From NCBI RefSeq assembly GCF_018987235.1, contig NZ_CP072197.1, positions 992,001-1,056,000 of the forward strand: 64,000 nucleotides of DNA, in the 5' to 3' direction. The number at the start of each line of letters is the position of its first letter. Within the stretch, counting starts at the first letter, position 1. This document shows positions 21,056-29,907 of this stretch, one piece after another. Source of the DNA: Lactobacillus crispatus. GTDB taxonomy: Bacteria; Bacillota; Bacilli; Lactobacillales; Lactobacillaceae. The notes beneath the pieces were generated by a model. It did not search any database. It saw nothing but the letters and a program-made list of their open reading frames with translations, and was not told the DNA's origin. A program made the translations under genes and the position numbers.

Positions 21056-21427
21056 ATGGAATTTAAAGATAATATTCCTATTTATCTTCAGATTGAACAA
21101 TACTTGTATCGTCAAATTGCTTTAGGCAAGTTAACGGCTGGTGAAAAAATTCCTTCTGTTAGAAAACTTGCTTTGGAATTAACTGTTAACGTTAATACTG
21201 TGCAAAGAGCGCTACAACAGATGAACAGTCAAGGTATTCTTTATACTAAGCGTGGCGAAGGTAATTTTGTTACTGAAGATACTAAGTTATTGGCTGAAAC
21301 CAAGCAATCATTAATTAATAATGAATTAGAGCAATTTGTCCAAAATATGGAAAAGTTTGGTATAGGAAAGACTAAGTTGGTTTCAACGTTAAAGAATTAT
21401 TTAAAAAATGGTGGGGGATCAGAATGA
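21056..21427 (+). CDS. GntR-family regulator, YtrA subfamily
   Basis: At 123 residues the protein is short. It has an N-terminal winged helix-turn-helix (QIEQYLYRQIALGKLTAGEK ... KLALELTVNVNTVQRALQQM) and only a small helical C-terminus. The length and the following ABC transporter place it in the YtrA subfamily, which represses its own ABC operon. Its stop overlaps the ATPase start by 4 nt. The inducing signal is unknown; YtrA-type systems in other Firmicutes often respond to cell-envelope antibiotics. Confidence 0.9.
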   Translation: MEFKDNIPIYLQIEQYLYRQIALGKLTAGEKIPSVRKLALELTVNVNTVQRALQQMNSQGILYTKRGEGNFVTEDTKLLAETKQSLINNELEQFVQNMEKFGIGKTKLVSTLKNYLKNGGGSE

Positions 21428-22131
21428 ATGATTTATTAGCTATTAAAGATGTAAGTTATAAGAAAAATCAGAAGCAAGTATTGCAAGATGTGAACTTGAA
21501 TTTAGCTCCTGGCAAGATTGTTGCTTTACTTGGTGAAAATGGTGCTGGTAAGACCACTTTGATGCGAATTATTGCCGGTGTAGCTAAGAATTACAAAGGC
21601 AAAATTAATTTAGAGGGGGCAACAAAAGAGGCAGAAAGAAAGGCTAAGTTGTCTTTTACTGATGGTTTAACTGGCTTCAGCGATTCAACAAAGATCAAGG
21701 AAGTGGTTAAATTTTACGCAACGATTTTTCAAGATTTTGATGAAAATGAATTCGATGAGCTGCGTAAGTTTATGAAATTAGATCCTGAAGTGAAGTTGAG
21801 TCAGTTATCACGAGGAATGCGTGAAAAATTGATTATTGCTTTAACATTTGCTCGTAAAGCAGATTTGTATTTACTTGATGAACCTTTTGGTGGGATTGAT
21901 GCAATGGCTCGAAAGAAAATTATTAATTCCATCATTTTGTGGAAAGATGAAAAGGCAACGATTTTAATCTCAGATCACTTTGTCAATGAAATTTCATCTC
22001 TACTTGATGAAGTAGTAATTGTGAAAAATCATACGGTTTTGGAACATAAATCAGCAGATGATATTCGTCAAACGCATAAATCAATTGAAGAATATTATGA
22101 GAGTTTTTATGCAGATGAGGATGACGAATGA
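21424..22131 (+). CDS. ABC transporter ATP-binding protein
   Basis: The 235-residue ATPase has Walker A GENGAGKTT (about 38-46), the signature LSRGMREK and Walker B LYLLDEPFGGID, followed by an H-loop segment (ILISDHFVNE). Domain order is standard for a single-domain exporter ATPase. It is coupled to the GntR gene upstream and to a permease gene downstream (4-nt overlap on each side). It is expected to power the membrane proteins that follow. Substrate unknown. Confidence 0.93.
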   Translation: MNDLLAIKDVSYKKNQKQVLQDVNLNLAPGKIVALLGENGAGKTTLMRIIAGVAKNYKGKINLEGATKEAERKAKLSFTDGLTGFSDSTKIKEVVKFYATIFQDFDENEFDELRKFMKLDPEVKLSQLSRGMREKLIIALTFARKADLYLLDEPFGGIDAMARKKIINSIILWKDEKATILISDHFVNEISSLLDEVVIVKNHTVLEHKSADDIRQTHKSIEEYYESFYADEDDE

Positions 22132-22961
22132 TGACTAGTTTTAATACATTGTTTAATCGCATGTTTCAAGAAAAAAGTAAGTCAGTCTATTTGATCTTCT
22201 TAATTCAGGCATTTGCCAGTTTATGTTTAACTATTATTGTCTTTGTTTCTGGCAATGGTACTCCAGAATTTGTTAATGGAAATGATACTAGCAATGTAAA
22301 TCTGGTCGTAGCATTTTTGGCAGTATATGCAGTGATGATGTTAATAACATCATTTGTGGCTGATTTCGTCTATTGGATTGTTTCTTCAATAAAAAATGAG
22401 AAGATTAATCGCAGTCAGACTTGGCGTTTGATTCCGGTTAGTGATACTAAATTTTTACTTGGCAATTTTGGTACAGCGTTTTTAACTTATATCTGGTTGG
22501 GAATCTTAGAGACAGTAACGATTTTGATTACGTTATTGCCAATGTTATCTGATCAAGAAGTGCGAAAAGTACTTAGTCATGTCAGTCTTAATTTATCAGC
22601 TCATGACTGGCAGGAAATGTTGGCTAGCCTTGGTTTGATTATCCTAATTGGTTATGCATGGTATGCAATTGTCAGTTTACTTAATCTTGCTAGTCGCAGT
22701 ATTATTGACTTTTTACCAGGTGGTTCAAGTAAGGTCTTGACTTTCATTATTAGAGTAGTTGTCATTATTGCGATTATCTGGATTTTAGGTCATGCAGCAT
22801 CGATTATCTTCTCAGTTTTAGGCGAATTTAGTCCGTTTGCAGTTAACAATTATGATATTGATTATGCCACTACTTTATTACAATTCTTGGTCTTCGATGT
22901 AGTAATCACTTTAATTGATATTTTCTTGCTAAACAAATTCGTTGAAGCAAAACAGAATTAG
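22128..22961 (+). CDS. ABC transporter permease, first of three paralogues
   Basis: The 277-residue integral membrane protein has about six hydrophobic segments and the shared motif NEKINRSQTWRLIPVSDTKF (about 87-106) between the second and third. The same motif recurs in the next two genes, so these arose by duplication. It overlaps the ATPase gene by 4 nt. It has no recognised substrate-binding domain and is likely an exporter subunit. Confidence 0.85.
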   Translation: MMTSFNTLFNRMFQEKSKSVYLIFLIQAFASLCLTIIVFVSGNGTPEFVNGNDTSNVNLVVAFLAVYAVMMLITSFVADFVYWIVSSIKNEKINRSQTWRLIPVSDTKFLLGNFGTAFLTYIWLGILETVTILITLLPMLSDQEVRKVLSHVSLNLSAHDWQEMLASLGLIILIGYAWYAIVSLLNLASRSIIDFLPGGSSKVLTFIIRVVVIIAIIWILGHAASIIFSVLGEFSPFAVNNYDIDYATTLLQFLVFDVVITLIDIFLLNKFVEAKQN

Positions 22962-22970
22962 GAGGCTTTT

Positions 22971-23774
22971 ATGACAAGCTTTAAAGCCTTATTCAAGCAA
23001 ATGTTTGGACAGAAAAGACGATATGCTGACTTGGTCTTATTATTGCAAGTCTTTGCAGTTCTTTTTCTGTTAGTAATGGCTCTGTGGGATAAAAGTAATT
23101 TCGTTTATCTTAATATTGATAAGAATAGCAATTGGCTAGATTATATACTTAGTGCAGGAATGATAACCACTCCGGTTGCTGATGTTATATTTTTAGGTCT
23201 TCTTTGCTGGCAAAATGAAAAAATTAATCTAAGCCAAACTTGGCAACTAGCCCCAATCTCAAGCGTAAAAATTTGGCTAACTAATATGTTTTCGAGTTTT
23301 GTTGAGTGTATTTACATTTTTATTATTCAAGTTGTATTAGGCTTTTTAGTCGCTATGGCAGATAATTTGAGTCATCATTTGCCACTTCTTCACGCTATGA
23401 TTGATTCTAAATTTAACTGGTCGGATTTCTCCCCAGTAATTGAATTTTTATTATTTTTGTCAGGGCTAGTTTTAGTTATTTTCACCTTTGTCAGTTTTGC
23501 TAATTTTTTAACTAGAGCAATAGTTGATCAACTACCATTTAACAATAATATTTTAATTAAATTATTTGTAATGGCGCTGATCGTCATTATTGCAGTTCTT
23601 ATTGCGGGCAAATTAAACGATCAGATCACTACAATGTATCTACGTCATTTAGCTAAAGAAAATGATCTTTTTGGTGTTTCAACTACTGAGTACTTTGCTG
23701 GTGCAATTGTTTTAGGAGCAATTGATAGCTACTTAATTAGTAAATTAGTGGAACCTAAAATCGTTAGTCGTTAG
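22971..23774 (+). CDS. ABC transporter permease, second paralogue
   Basis: The 267-residue membrane protein starts MTSFKALFKQMFGQKRRYAD and contains CWQNEKINLSQTWQLAPISS, clearly related to its two neighbours. About six transmembrane segments are predicted by eye. An AGGAGGCTTTT ribosome binding site precedes the ATG 10 nt after the previous stop. It may form a heterodimeric pore with the first permease. Confidence 0.85.
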   Translation: MTSFKALFKQMFGQKRRYADLVLLLQVFAVLFLLVMALWDKSNFVYLNIDKNSNWLDYILSAGMITTPVADVIFLGLLCWQNEKINLSQTWQLAPISSVKIWLTNMFSSFVECIYIFIIQVVLGFLVAMADNLSHHLPLLHAMIDSKFNWSDFSPVIEFLLFLSGLVLVIFTFVSFANFLTRAIVDQLPFNNNILIKLFVMALIVIIAVLIAGKLNDQITTMYLRHLAKENDLFGVSTTEYFAGAIVLGAIDSYLISKLVEPKIVSR

Positions 23775-23794
23775 TGAAAGGGCTGGATTGAACA

Positions 23795-24617
23795 ATGACT
23801 AATTTTGGGACTTTATTTAAGCAGATGTGGTCACAGAAAAGGCGATTTATATATTTAGTCTTCTTAATTAATATCTGCGTAGTTTTATTTTTGTCGGGAT
23901 ATTTCCTTCTTTTTAGAAATTGGGATTGGCTTACTAATGCTCCAGCTAATAATTTGGGGCAATTCTGGCGTAATAACTTTGCTGGTATTACTATATATTG
24001 ATTTTGCTTTTTGTGCAATCACTTGTTGGCAAAATGAAAAAATCAATTTGAGTCAAACTTGGCACTTGGTAGCTAGTGATGAACGAAAAACATATTTGGC
24101 AAATAACTTTAGTAGTTTAGTAGCGTGTGGTTATTTTTTCTTACTTCAGCAAATAGTTAATACATTATTATTAATTCCTAGTTTTGGAGCTGGTAGTTTT
24201 GCTCAAGCTTTTCGTGAGTTTGGTTTATACCCAACCAAAATGATATCAGGTGTTGAATCAGTTAATAATCAGATGCTAATCTTTCGCTGGATATTTATCG
24301 TTTTAATTATTTTGTTTATTTATTTCTTTGTCAGTTTTGCTAATTTTATTTCGCGAGTAATTACAGACTTTTTACCTTTTAAGAGTACTCTTTGGGCTAG
24401 ATTGTTAATCATTGCAATTTTGGTAATTGTAGCTGTATATTGTGGAATAATCTTTATGTCAAGATTAAATGGCTTTATCGATAAAAGACCGGCTTTACAA
24501 GTAACAGATCCTATTTGGTTAAACGATTTATGTTTATTTGCAGTTAACTTTATTCTAGGCATTTTGAATTTAATCTTGGTTAAAAGATTTGTAGAAGCTA
24601 AAGGAATTAATTATTAA
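23795..24617 (+). pseudogene. Third ABC permease paralogue, frameshifted
   Basis: Frame 2 reads MTNFGTLFKQMWSQKRRFIY from 23795 and hits TGA at 23999-24001. The homologous remainder (IDFAFCAITCWQNEKINLSQ and onward to 24617) continues in the frame used from about 23986. Alignment with the two upstream paralogues places a single-base indel near 23960-23995. Rejoined, the protein would have about 274 residues, the same as its neighbours. Either the gene is inactive, or the indel is a sequencing error or a slippage site. The downstream frame has its own possible start at 23937, but its first residues lack homology. Confidence 0.85.
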
Positions 24618-24628
24618 AGGAGAAGATT

Positions 24629-24952
24629 ATGGCAGATATTTTAGTTACTACTACTGAAAATATTCCCGGTAAGGATTATGAAATTATCGGTGAAGCTTTT
24701 GGTGTTACCACGCAGTCAAGAAATGCAATATCTGACTTTGGGGCGGGATTAAAAAGCATCGTTGGGGGTGAGATTAAAGGCTACACCAAGATGCTGACGA
24801 ATTCACGGCTTGAAGCAATTAGTCGTTTGAAAGAAGAAGCAGCTAAGATGGGTGCAGATGCTGTGGTAATGATGCGTTTTGATACAGGATCAATCGCTGG
24901 AGATATGCAATCGGTTGTAGCATATGGTACAGCAGTTAAGTATCAAAATTAG
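24629..24952 (+). CDS. YbjQ-family protein (DUF74)
   Basis: The 107-residue protein has the family pattern [13 protein letters not shown] [20 protein letters not shown] at the N-terminus and [17 protein letters not shown] near residue 70-86. YbjQ proteins form oligomeric rings, and their function is unknown although they have been called heavy-metal-binding. The gene follows the permease pseudogene by 11 nt with an AAAGGAGAAG ribosome binding site and is likely the last gene of the operon. Confidence 0.88.
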   Translation: MADILVTTTENIPGKDYEIIGEAFGVTTQSRNAISDFGAGLKSIVGGEIKGYTKMLTNSRLEAISRLKEEAAKMGADAVVMMRFDTGSIAGDMQSVVAYGTAVKYQN

Positions 24953-24965
24953 TAAGTAAATGATT

Positions 24966-25002
24966 AAAGGTGTTCGAGTAATGATGCTAGAACACCTTTT
25001 TT
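24966..25002 (+). terminator. Terminator of the GntR-ABC operon
   Basis: AAAGGTGTTC and GAACACCTTT form a 10-bp stem followed by TTTT. Confidence 0.88.
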
Positions 25003-25032
25003 ACTGAGGGTTATAAAAGTTAAGAGCATGAA

Positions 25033-25067
25033 AAAGGGCTTCATTTGAATTTGAAATGAAGCCCTTT
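25033..25067 (-). terminator. Terminator of the minus-strand 62-residue gene
   Basis: AAAGGGCTTCATTT and AAATGAAGCCCTTT pair perfectly over 14 bp. The minus strand carries a T run after the stem. Confidence 0.88.
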
Positions 25068-25084
25068 CTAAGATAACTAATCAA

Positions 25085-25273
25085 CTAAGCATTAGCTGAC
25101 ATATAGTCATAAAGTTGATTTACTTCTTCAGCTGTAAATTGACCATCACCAGTTTTCGTAGCATGGACTTTTTCAACTGATAGGTGACTAGCAAATGCTA
25201 GATCAGTGTCATTAACATGGTGTTTTACTTGAAAATTAATAATTGCATCAGATAATTCTTCTTGCTCATTCAT
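25085..25273 (-). CDS. Small conserved lactobacillar protein, possibly LBP_cg2779 family
   Basis: The 62-residue acidic protein starts MNEQEELSDAIINFQVKHHV and looks all-helical. The middle part (DTDLAFASHLSVEKVHATKT) resembles a helix-turn-helix. It has its own ribosome binding site (AGGAGAAATT) and terminator, so it is a real gene. I associate it with small lactobacillar proteins annotated LBP_cg2779 family. No function is known to me. Confidence 0.7.
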   Translation of the reverse strand: MNEQEELSDAIINFQVKHHVNDTDLAFASHLSVEKVHATKTGDGQFTAEEVNQLYDYMSANA

Positions 25274-25343
25274 AATAATTTCTCCTTACTCTTTAATTTT
25301 AATCAAATCAGGACGAAAAATAAAATTTTTTGTAATTTTTCAA

Positions 25344-25907
25344 TTAAAATGTTTTCCATTGTGTAAACGGCCAATACCTGAATACGACTCGTCCAACTAG
25401 CGCGCTTCGTTTAACAAACCCAAAGTAACGGGAGTCCTTTGAGACGTCACGGTGATCTCCCATGACGAAGTAACTATCCTTAGGTACTCGCTTTTTTAAA
25501 GTGAAATTGTTAGTATAGAGTTCACCTAATTTATGTGACTCTCTTTGGTAGCCATTATTTAAATATGGTTCTGCAATTTGTTTGCCGTTAATGTAAAGCT
25601 TATCATTTTTAGAAGTAACCATATCACCAGGTGTGCCAATAATTCGCTTGATATATAGAGCACCTTTTTGGTCTGGTGCTTTTAGAATGACGATATCATT
25701 TCGTTTAGGCGTAAAATGACGTACAGCAATCAAACGATCGCCATTCTCAAATGTGGGCTGCATTGATGGACCAGATACTGTTTCATTTGATAGGAAAAAA
25801 CTAAAAATAAAGTAGTAAATTCCCATCAAAATTGCAAACATAATAATTATGTCTAAAACAAAGCGGCCAATGCTTTCATCATCATTTCTCTTTTTGGTTT
25901 CAACCAT
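25344..25907 (-). CDS. lepB: Signal peptidase I
   Basis: The 187-residue type I signal peptidase has one N-terminal transmembrane segment (about 16-38). The catalytic serine is Ser48 in SGPSMQP and the general base is Lys87 in YIKRIIGTPGD. It also has the conserved GDHRDVSKDSR box. It removes signal peptides on the outer face of the membrane. The start at 25907 is chosen because AAGGAGATATTCT precedes it; the frame is open 22 codons further upstream without such a site. Confidence 0.94.
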   Translation of the reverse strand: MVETKKRNDDESIGRFVLDIIIMFAILMGIYYFIFSFFLSNETVSGPSMQPTFENGDRLIAVRHFTPKRNDIVILKAPDQKGALYIKRIIGTPGDMVTSKNDKLYINGKQIAEPYLNNGYQRESHKLGELYTNNFTLKKRVPKDSYFVMGDHRDVSKDSRYFGFVKRSALVGRVVFRYWPFTQWKTF

Positions 25908-25989
25908 AGAATATCTCCTTTGCTTGCTAGTCTTATTATAACTGAATTCTCCGCCGTTGAATGGTAAAATCATATTAAGGTGTTTAAGT

Positions 25990-26742
25990 ATGACAAAATT
26001 TTTGACGAAATTAACAAAATTAGAGCAAGAGATAAATCATCCTGCGGTTAAACGACAAGTTGAAGAAATAGCATTAATTGATAGTTATGTACAAGCAGGT
26101 AAGCCATTGAAGCGGGCACCACGCAGATTAGGTTTATTGCCAGATGAATTTGAAGAAGTTTTAGTTGAGGTGGGACCAGATAAAGAAGGGGCCTTAAGGG
26201 ATTTAAATAATTTACTTAATAATTTTCGGCAATATCTCTCTTTAATATATGGCATCTGGTCTCTGCCTAATATTCAGACTGCGCAGTTAATTAAAAATAA
26301 GCTGCATGTACAAACAGCGTTAGAAATCATGGCAGGCAACGCGTATTGGTCTCAAGCTTTGGCTCAGGTTGGAATTAAAGTTCACAGTACAGACTCATTA
26401 GAGTGGGCCAAGACGTCGACCACTGGAGCTAAGCCTTTTTATCCAGTAGAAGATTTACCAGCTGACCAAGCAATTAAGAAGTATCACACAGTTAATCTAG
26501 TTCTATGTTCGTGGTCACCAAATTTCGGTCACGGAGATTTAGAAACTGTGGCAGCTTGGCATAAGTATAATCCAAGTTGTCATTTGCTCTTTGTTGGTGA
26601 AAAAGATGGTGCTACTAATTCACCAGAATTTTGGCACCAAAATTGGTTTAAAAATAGTGCAGCTTTAGACGAGATTAATCATTCCTTGCAAAGCTTCGAT
26701 TTTATTAATGAACAGGTATTTGAAATAAAAAATGAATTTTAA
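25990..26742 (+). CDS. SAM-dependent methyltransferase-like protein
   Basis: The 250-residue protein starts MTKFLTKLTKLEQEINHPAV after AAGGTGTTTAAGT. A methyltransferase-like core is suggested by ALEIMAGNAYWSQALAQVGI (about 118-137), followed by a strand and an acidic turn VHSTDSLEWAK. The glycine-rich loop is degenerate (AGNAYW), so catalysis is unproven. It overlaps the next membrane-protein gene by 11 nt. I do not recognise a specific substrate. Confidence 0.55.
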   Translation: MTKFLTKLTKLEQEINHPAVKRQVEEIALIDSYVQAGKPLKRAPRRLGLLPDEFEEVLVEVGPDKEGALRDLNNLLNNFRQYLSLIYGIWSLPNIQTAQLIKNKLHVQTALEIMAGNAYWSQALAQVGIKVHSTDSLEWAKTSTTGAKPFYPVEDLPADQAIKKYHTVNLVLCSWSPNFGHGDLETVAAWHKYNPSCHLLFVGEKDGATNSPEFWHQNWFKNSAALDEINHSLQSFDFINEQVFEIKNEF

Positions 26743-27709
26743 AAAGATATTTTTGTTACTGATTCTTTTATTATCTTTTTTAGGAATTGGAACAATGCTC
26801 TCCAATATTGAATCTAGTTATGCTGACGAATTGCTGGAAGCACACGGCTTAACTAATAATACCCGCTATTTTAGAACAGATAGTGATGAAAAGATTAGTA
26901 TTTTCCTAAAATATTTGGACAAAAATTATGCGAATCATCAAATTCAATTGCATTTAGATAATAATTATGAAAAAAAACAAGTGCTTGTTTGGGCTAATCA
27001 TGCCGTTACTGGCTTGCCAACTGAGAGTGGTCGCTATTTTTCACCTGATGATTTTAAAGGACAGGTTTCTTTTGTGGTGCTGGGGCCAACAGTTAAACTT
27101 AATTTATTAGATGTGCAGAATAATAAATATGTTATTTTAGGCAAAAATTATTATTCTGTTATAGGCGAATTTAAGGACTATCCACAGGTAGAAATGGATA
27201 AATATTATCTAAGTACAGGAATTGATCAGCCAACTGCTAAAGACCAGCTCAAGAATTATCGAATTGTAGTAGATGCAACACCTGCAGTGATTGAAAAGAT
27301 TGCTAAGCATTATCATGCTAGTTTGCATATTCCGTCTTTTGTTCAAGAGCATCATCGTGATCGTTTATCTGTCGTGCCGGATATTTTAATGTTAGTTGTT
27401 TGCCTATTGGTCGGAATGATTACAAATATGTTGCTTGCAATAGGAATTAAGCGTCAGGCTCGTTTAACACGTCTACACGATGATTTGCTGCGCAATTGGG
27501 TAATTAACCGCAGCGTACGTTTATTTTTAATAGAGGCTATTTTTGCCCTTGCTACATACTTCTTTTTAAGATGGCATGCCTTTTATTCAACATATGGTTC
27601 TTTAATAGTTACATTAATAGCTTCCTGGGTTGTAATTGTGTTGGCGTTTTGTGGGATGGTCTATTACTTAGTGAGAAAGGACAGGAAAATTGCTAAATCT
27701 ACCAAATGA
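26732..27709 (+). CDS. Unrecognised membrane protein with FtsX/MacB-like topology
   Basis: The 325-residue protein has an N-terminal hydrophobic segment (6-24), an extracytoplasmic region of about 190 residues, then three hydrophobic segments (about 218-240, 265-280 and 290-315) and a basic tail RKDRKIAKSTK. One plus three segments around a soluble domain resembles FtsX/MacB permeases, but no ATPase gene is adjacent and no family motif is evident. The 3' end overlaps rsmF by 20 nt. Function unknown. Confidence 0.6.
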   Translation: MNFKKIFLLLILLLSFLGIGTMLSNIESSYADELLEAHGLTNNTRYFRTDSDEKISIFLKYLDKNYANHQIQLHLDNNYEKKQVLVWANHAVTGLPTESGRYFSPDDFKGQVSFVVLGPTVKLNLLDVQNNKYVILGKNYYSVIGEFKDYPQVEMDKYYLSTGIDQPTAKDQLKNYRIVVDATPAVIEKIAKHYHASLHIPSFVQEHHRDRLSVVPDILMLVVCLLVGMITNMLLAIGIKRQARLTRLHDDLLRNWVINRSVRLFLIEAIFALATYFFLRWHAFYSTYGSLIVTLIASWVVIVLAFCGMVYYLVRKDRKIAKSTK

Positions 27710-29063
27710 ATTTAAAACTAAATATGAAAAATTATTAGGTACCAAAAAAGCACAAGAACTGTTTGCGGCGATGAATGAAGAGAGCAAAAAAGCTTTTAGA
27801 ATTAATACATTGAAGCCTACTAAGGTTTCATATGAGCTTACTGATTCAGTACCGCAAATAAATTCAGCCTATTATGGTGAAGTATCGGGGGAAGATCCTG
27901 AGTGGGTAAGCGGTAGTGTTTATTCTCAAGATCCAGCGGCTATGTTTCCTGCGGCAATTAGTGGTGTTCGGCCAGGAGAGCGCGTGCTAGATCTGTGTGC
28001 TGCGCCTGGAGGAAAAACAACAGCATTAGGAGAACAATTGAAGGGTGAGGGCCTTTTAGTAGCTAATGAAATCTCTGCAACACGAGTAAAGGCACTACGG
28101 GAAAATATTGAACGTTGGGGCATCAGTAATGCCTTAATTACTAATGAAAGTCCAGAAAAGTTAGTTCCAATTTTTTCGGAATTTTTTGATGTGATTTTAG
28201 TCGATGCTCCATGTAGTGGTGAAGGAATGTTTAGAAAAAATCCGGAGGCAATTGATTATTGGTCTCAAGACTATGTTTTAACATGCCAGAACCGTCAAAA
28301 AGAGATCCTCAATGAAGCTGTTAAGATGCTTCAACCTGGCGGACGCTTAATTTATTCAACTTGTACCTTTGCGCCAGAAGAGGATGAGCAGATTGTTAGC
28401 TGGTTAAATAAAGAATATGGTTTTACAATTTTAGATACAGGGATACAAGCTAATAAGATTGATGTTGGACAGCCTGAGTGGGCTGATGGAAATCCTGATT
28501 TGACTAAAACATTACGCTTTTGGCCTCAAGATGGTATAGGTGAAGGACAATTTGTGGCAGTTTTACAAAAAGTAGGTAAAGCTAGAATTGAAAAAAAGAG
28601 CAAAAACAAAAAAGCCAAGCGTGATCCGTGGCGCTTAACCAAAAATGATCAGGAACTAGTTGGTCAGGTAATGGATCAGTTTAATTTACCAGTTGCTTTA
28701 AGTGACTGGCGTAATAAAGCAAAAGTCCGTAATGAACATGTCTATATTCCTGCAATCAGTTTGCCTGAAAAAAGTAAGCTTCATGTAATTAATAATGGAG
28801 TCGAGTTGGGTATATTAAAGAAAAAACGTTTTGAACCAGGACATCAATTGGCAGAAGTGCTAGGTAAGGTAAAGCAAGAACGGGTTTATGATTTACCGAC
28901 AATTGAAGAATACCAAAATTATTTGCACGGTGAAACCGTTAAAGTGGACAGTGATTTGCGGGGCTTTGTGTTAGTCAGCTATCAAAAATTAATATTTAGT
29001 TTTGGCAAAATCGCTGGTAATCAAGTATTGAAGAACTTTTACCCAAAGGGATTGAGAAAATGA
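27690..29063 (+). CDS. rsmF: 16S rRNA m5C methyltransferase, RsmF/NOL1-NOP2-Sun family
   Basis: The 457-residue protein has the NSUN core: VLDLCAAPGGKTTAL (SAM motif I, about 101-115), DAPCSGEGMFRKNP with a catalytic cysteine, and the second catalytic cysteine in IYSTCTFAPEED. A C-terminal extension with a PUA-like fold is consistent with RsmF/YebU. The start is TTG at 27690 after GAAAGGACAGG. Overlaps at both ends (20 nt and 4 nt) show operon structure. The exact rRNA position methylated is inferred from the family. Confidence 0.87.
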   Translation: MLNLPNEFKTKYEKLLGTKKAQELFAAMNEESKKAFRINTLKPTKVSYELTDSVPQINSAYYGEVSGEDPEWVSGSVYSQDPAAMFPAAISGVRPGERVLDLCAAPGGKTTALGEQLKGEGLLVANEISATRVKALRENIERWGISNALITNESPEKLVPIFSEFFDVILVDAPCSGEGMFRKNPEAIDYWSQDYVLTCQNRQKEILNEAVKMLQPGGRLIYSTCTFAPEEDEQIVSWLNKEYGFTILDTGIQANKIDVGQPEWADGNPDLTKTLRFWPQDGIGEGQFVAVLQKVGKARIEKKSKNKKAKRDPWRLTKNDQELVGQVMDQFNLPVALSDWRNKAKVRNEHVYIPAISLPEKSKLHVINNGVELGILKKKRFEPGHQLAEVLGKVKQERVYDLPTIEEYQNYLHGETVKVDSDLRGFVLVSYQKLIFSFGKIAGNQVLKNFYPKGLRK

Positions 29064-29851
29064 TAAAACTAATTGCGACAGATATGGACGGAACCTGGTT
29101 AACTGACCAGAAAGACTATGATAAAGAATTATTTTTGCGTGAATTTGCGGAAATGCAAAAGCAGGGGATTAAATTTGTAGTTGCTAGTGGCAATCAATAT
29201 GCTAACTTAATGACTCGTTTTCCTGAGGTTTTGGATAAAATTTATTTTGTAGCTGAAAATGGGGCATTAGTTGCTCAAGGAAGACAAATTTTGCATGTTG
29301 ACTCGTTAAGTGATGACATATATCAAACTTTATTAAAAATAACTACTGAATATCCATATCCAGCTGTAGTGATGGGGCTAGTAAGTGCTTATGTTAAAAA
29401 GAGCAGTGGACGAGCTTATAAACAAGAAATGAAAAAATACATGGAGCATATTACTGTAGTAGATTCTTTTGGAGAAATTGATGATCGGATTTTCAAGGTC
29501 AGTCTGACAGTGCCAGAAGATAAAATGTCTAAAATTTTGCGCGAATTAAAAGAAAAATATCCGGAGGTTGGTTTTGTTTCTGGTGCAGCAGACTCGATTG
29601 ATATGCAAACTAAGGGAATGAATAAAGCAGTAGGTCTAGCATATTTGAGTCAAAAATTAGGGATCAAATCAAGTGAGATGATAGCTTTTGGCGATAGCGG
29701 TAATGATGTAGGAATGCTGAAATATGTAGGCCGTAGTTTTGCTACTGCAACGGCGTTGCCAGAAGCCAAACAAGCTGCAGGGCAAATTATTGGTTCAAGT
29801 AATGAAAGTGCTGTTCAAAAAGAAATTGCCAAATTGCTTGAAATTAAATAA
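29060..29851 (+). CDS. HAD-superfamily Cof-type phosphatase
   Basis: The 263-residue protein has HAD motif I ATDMDGTWL (about 6-14), motif II around VVASGNQ and motif IV FGDSGNDVGML. The Cof/YkrA type has a C2 cap and acts on sugar phosphates or flavin phosphates, with loose specificity. It overlaps rsmF by 4 nt and is last in its transcription unit. Confidence 0.9.
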   Translation: MIKLIATDMDGTWLTDQKDYDKELFLREFAEMQKQGIKFVVASGNQYANLMTRFPEVLDKIYFVAENGALVAQGRQILHVDSLSDDIYQTLLKITTEYPYPAVVMGLVSAYVKKSSGRAYKQEMKKYMEHITVVDSFGEIDDRIFKVSLTVPEDKMSKILRELKEKYPEVGFVSGAADSIDMQTKGMNKAVGLAYLSQKLGIKSSEMIAFGDSGNDVGMLKYVGRSFATATALPEAKQAAGQIIGSSNESAVQKEIAKLLEIK

Positions 29852-29861
29852 GGAAAATTAT

Positions 29862-29907
29862 GTAAAGTAAAAGCACTAGTAATCATTAACTAGTGCTTTT
29901 ACTTTAC
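29862..29907. terminator. Shared convergent terminator between the HAD gene and fni
   Basis: A perfect 19-bp inverted repeat (arms GTAAAGTAAAAGCACTAGT and its complement) surrounds an 8-nt loop. The right arm contains the stop codon of fni (29904-29906), so the terminator of one strand overlaps the coding end of the other. Confidence 0.88.

Noticed and set aside
23764-24018. Open frame of 84 codons on the minus strand over the third permease
   Set aside because: It is antisense to a clearly homologous permease sequence and has no initiation signal.
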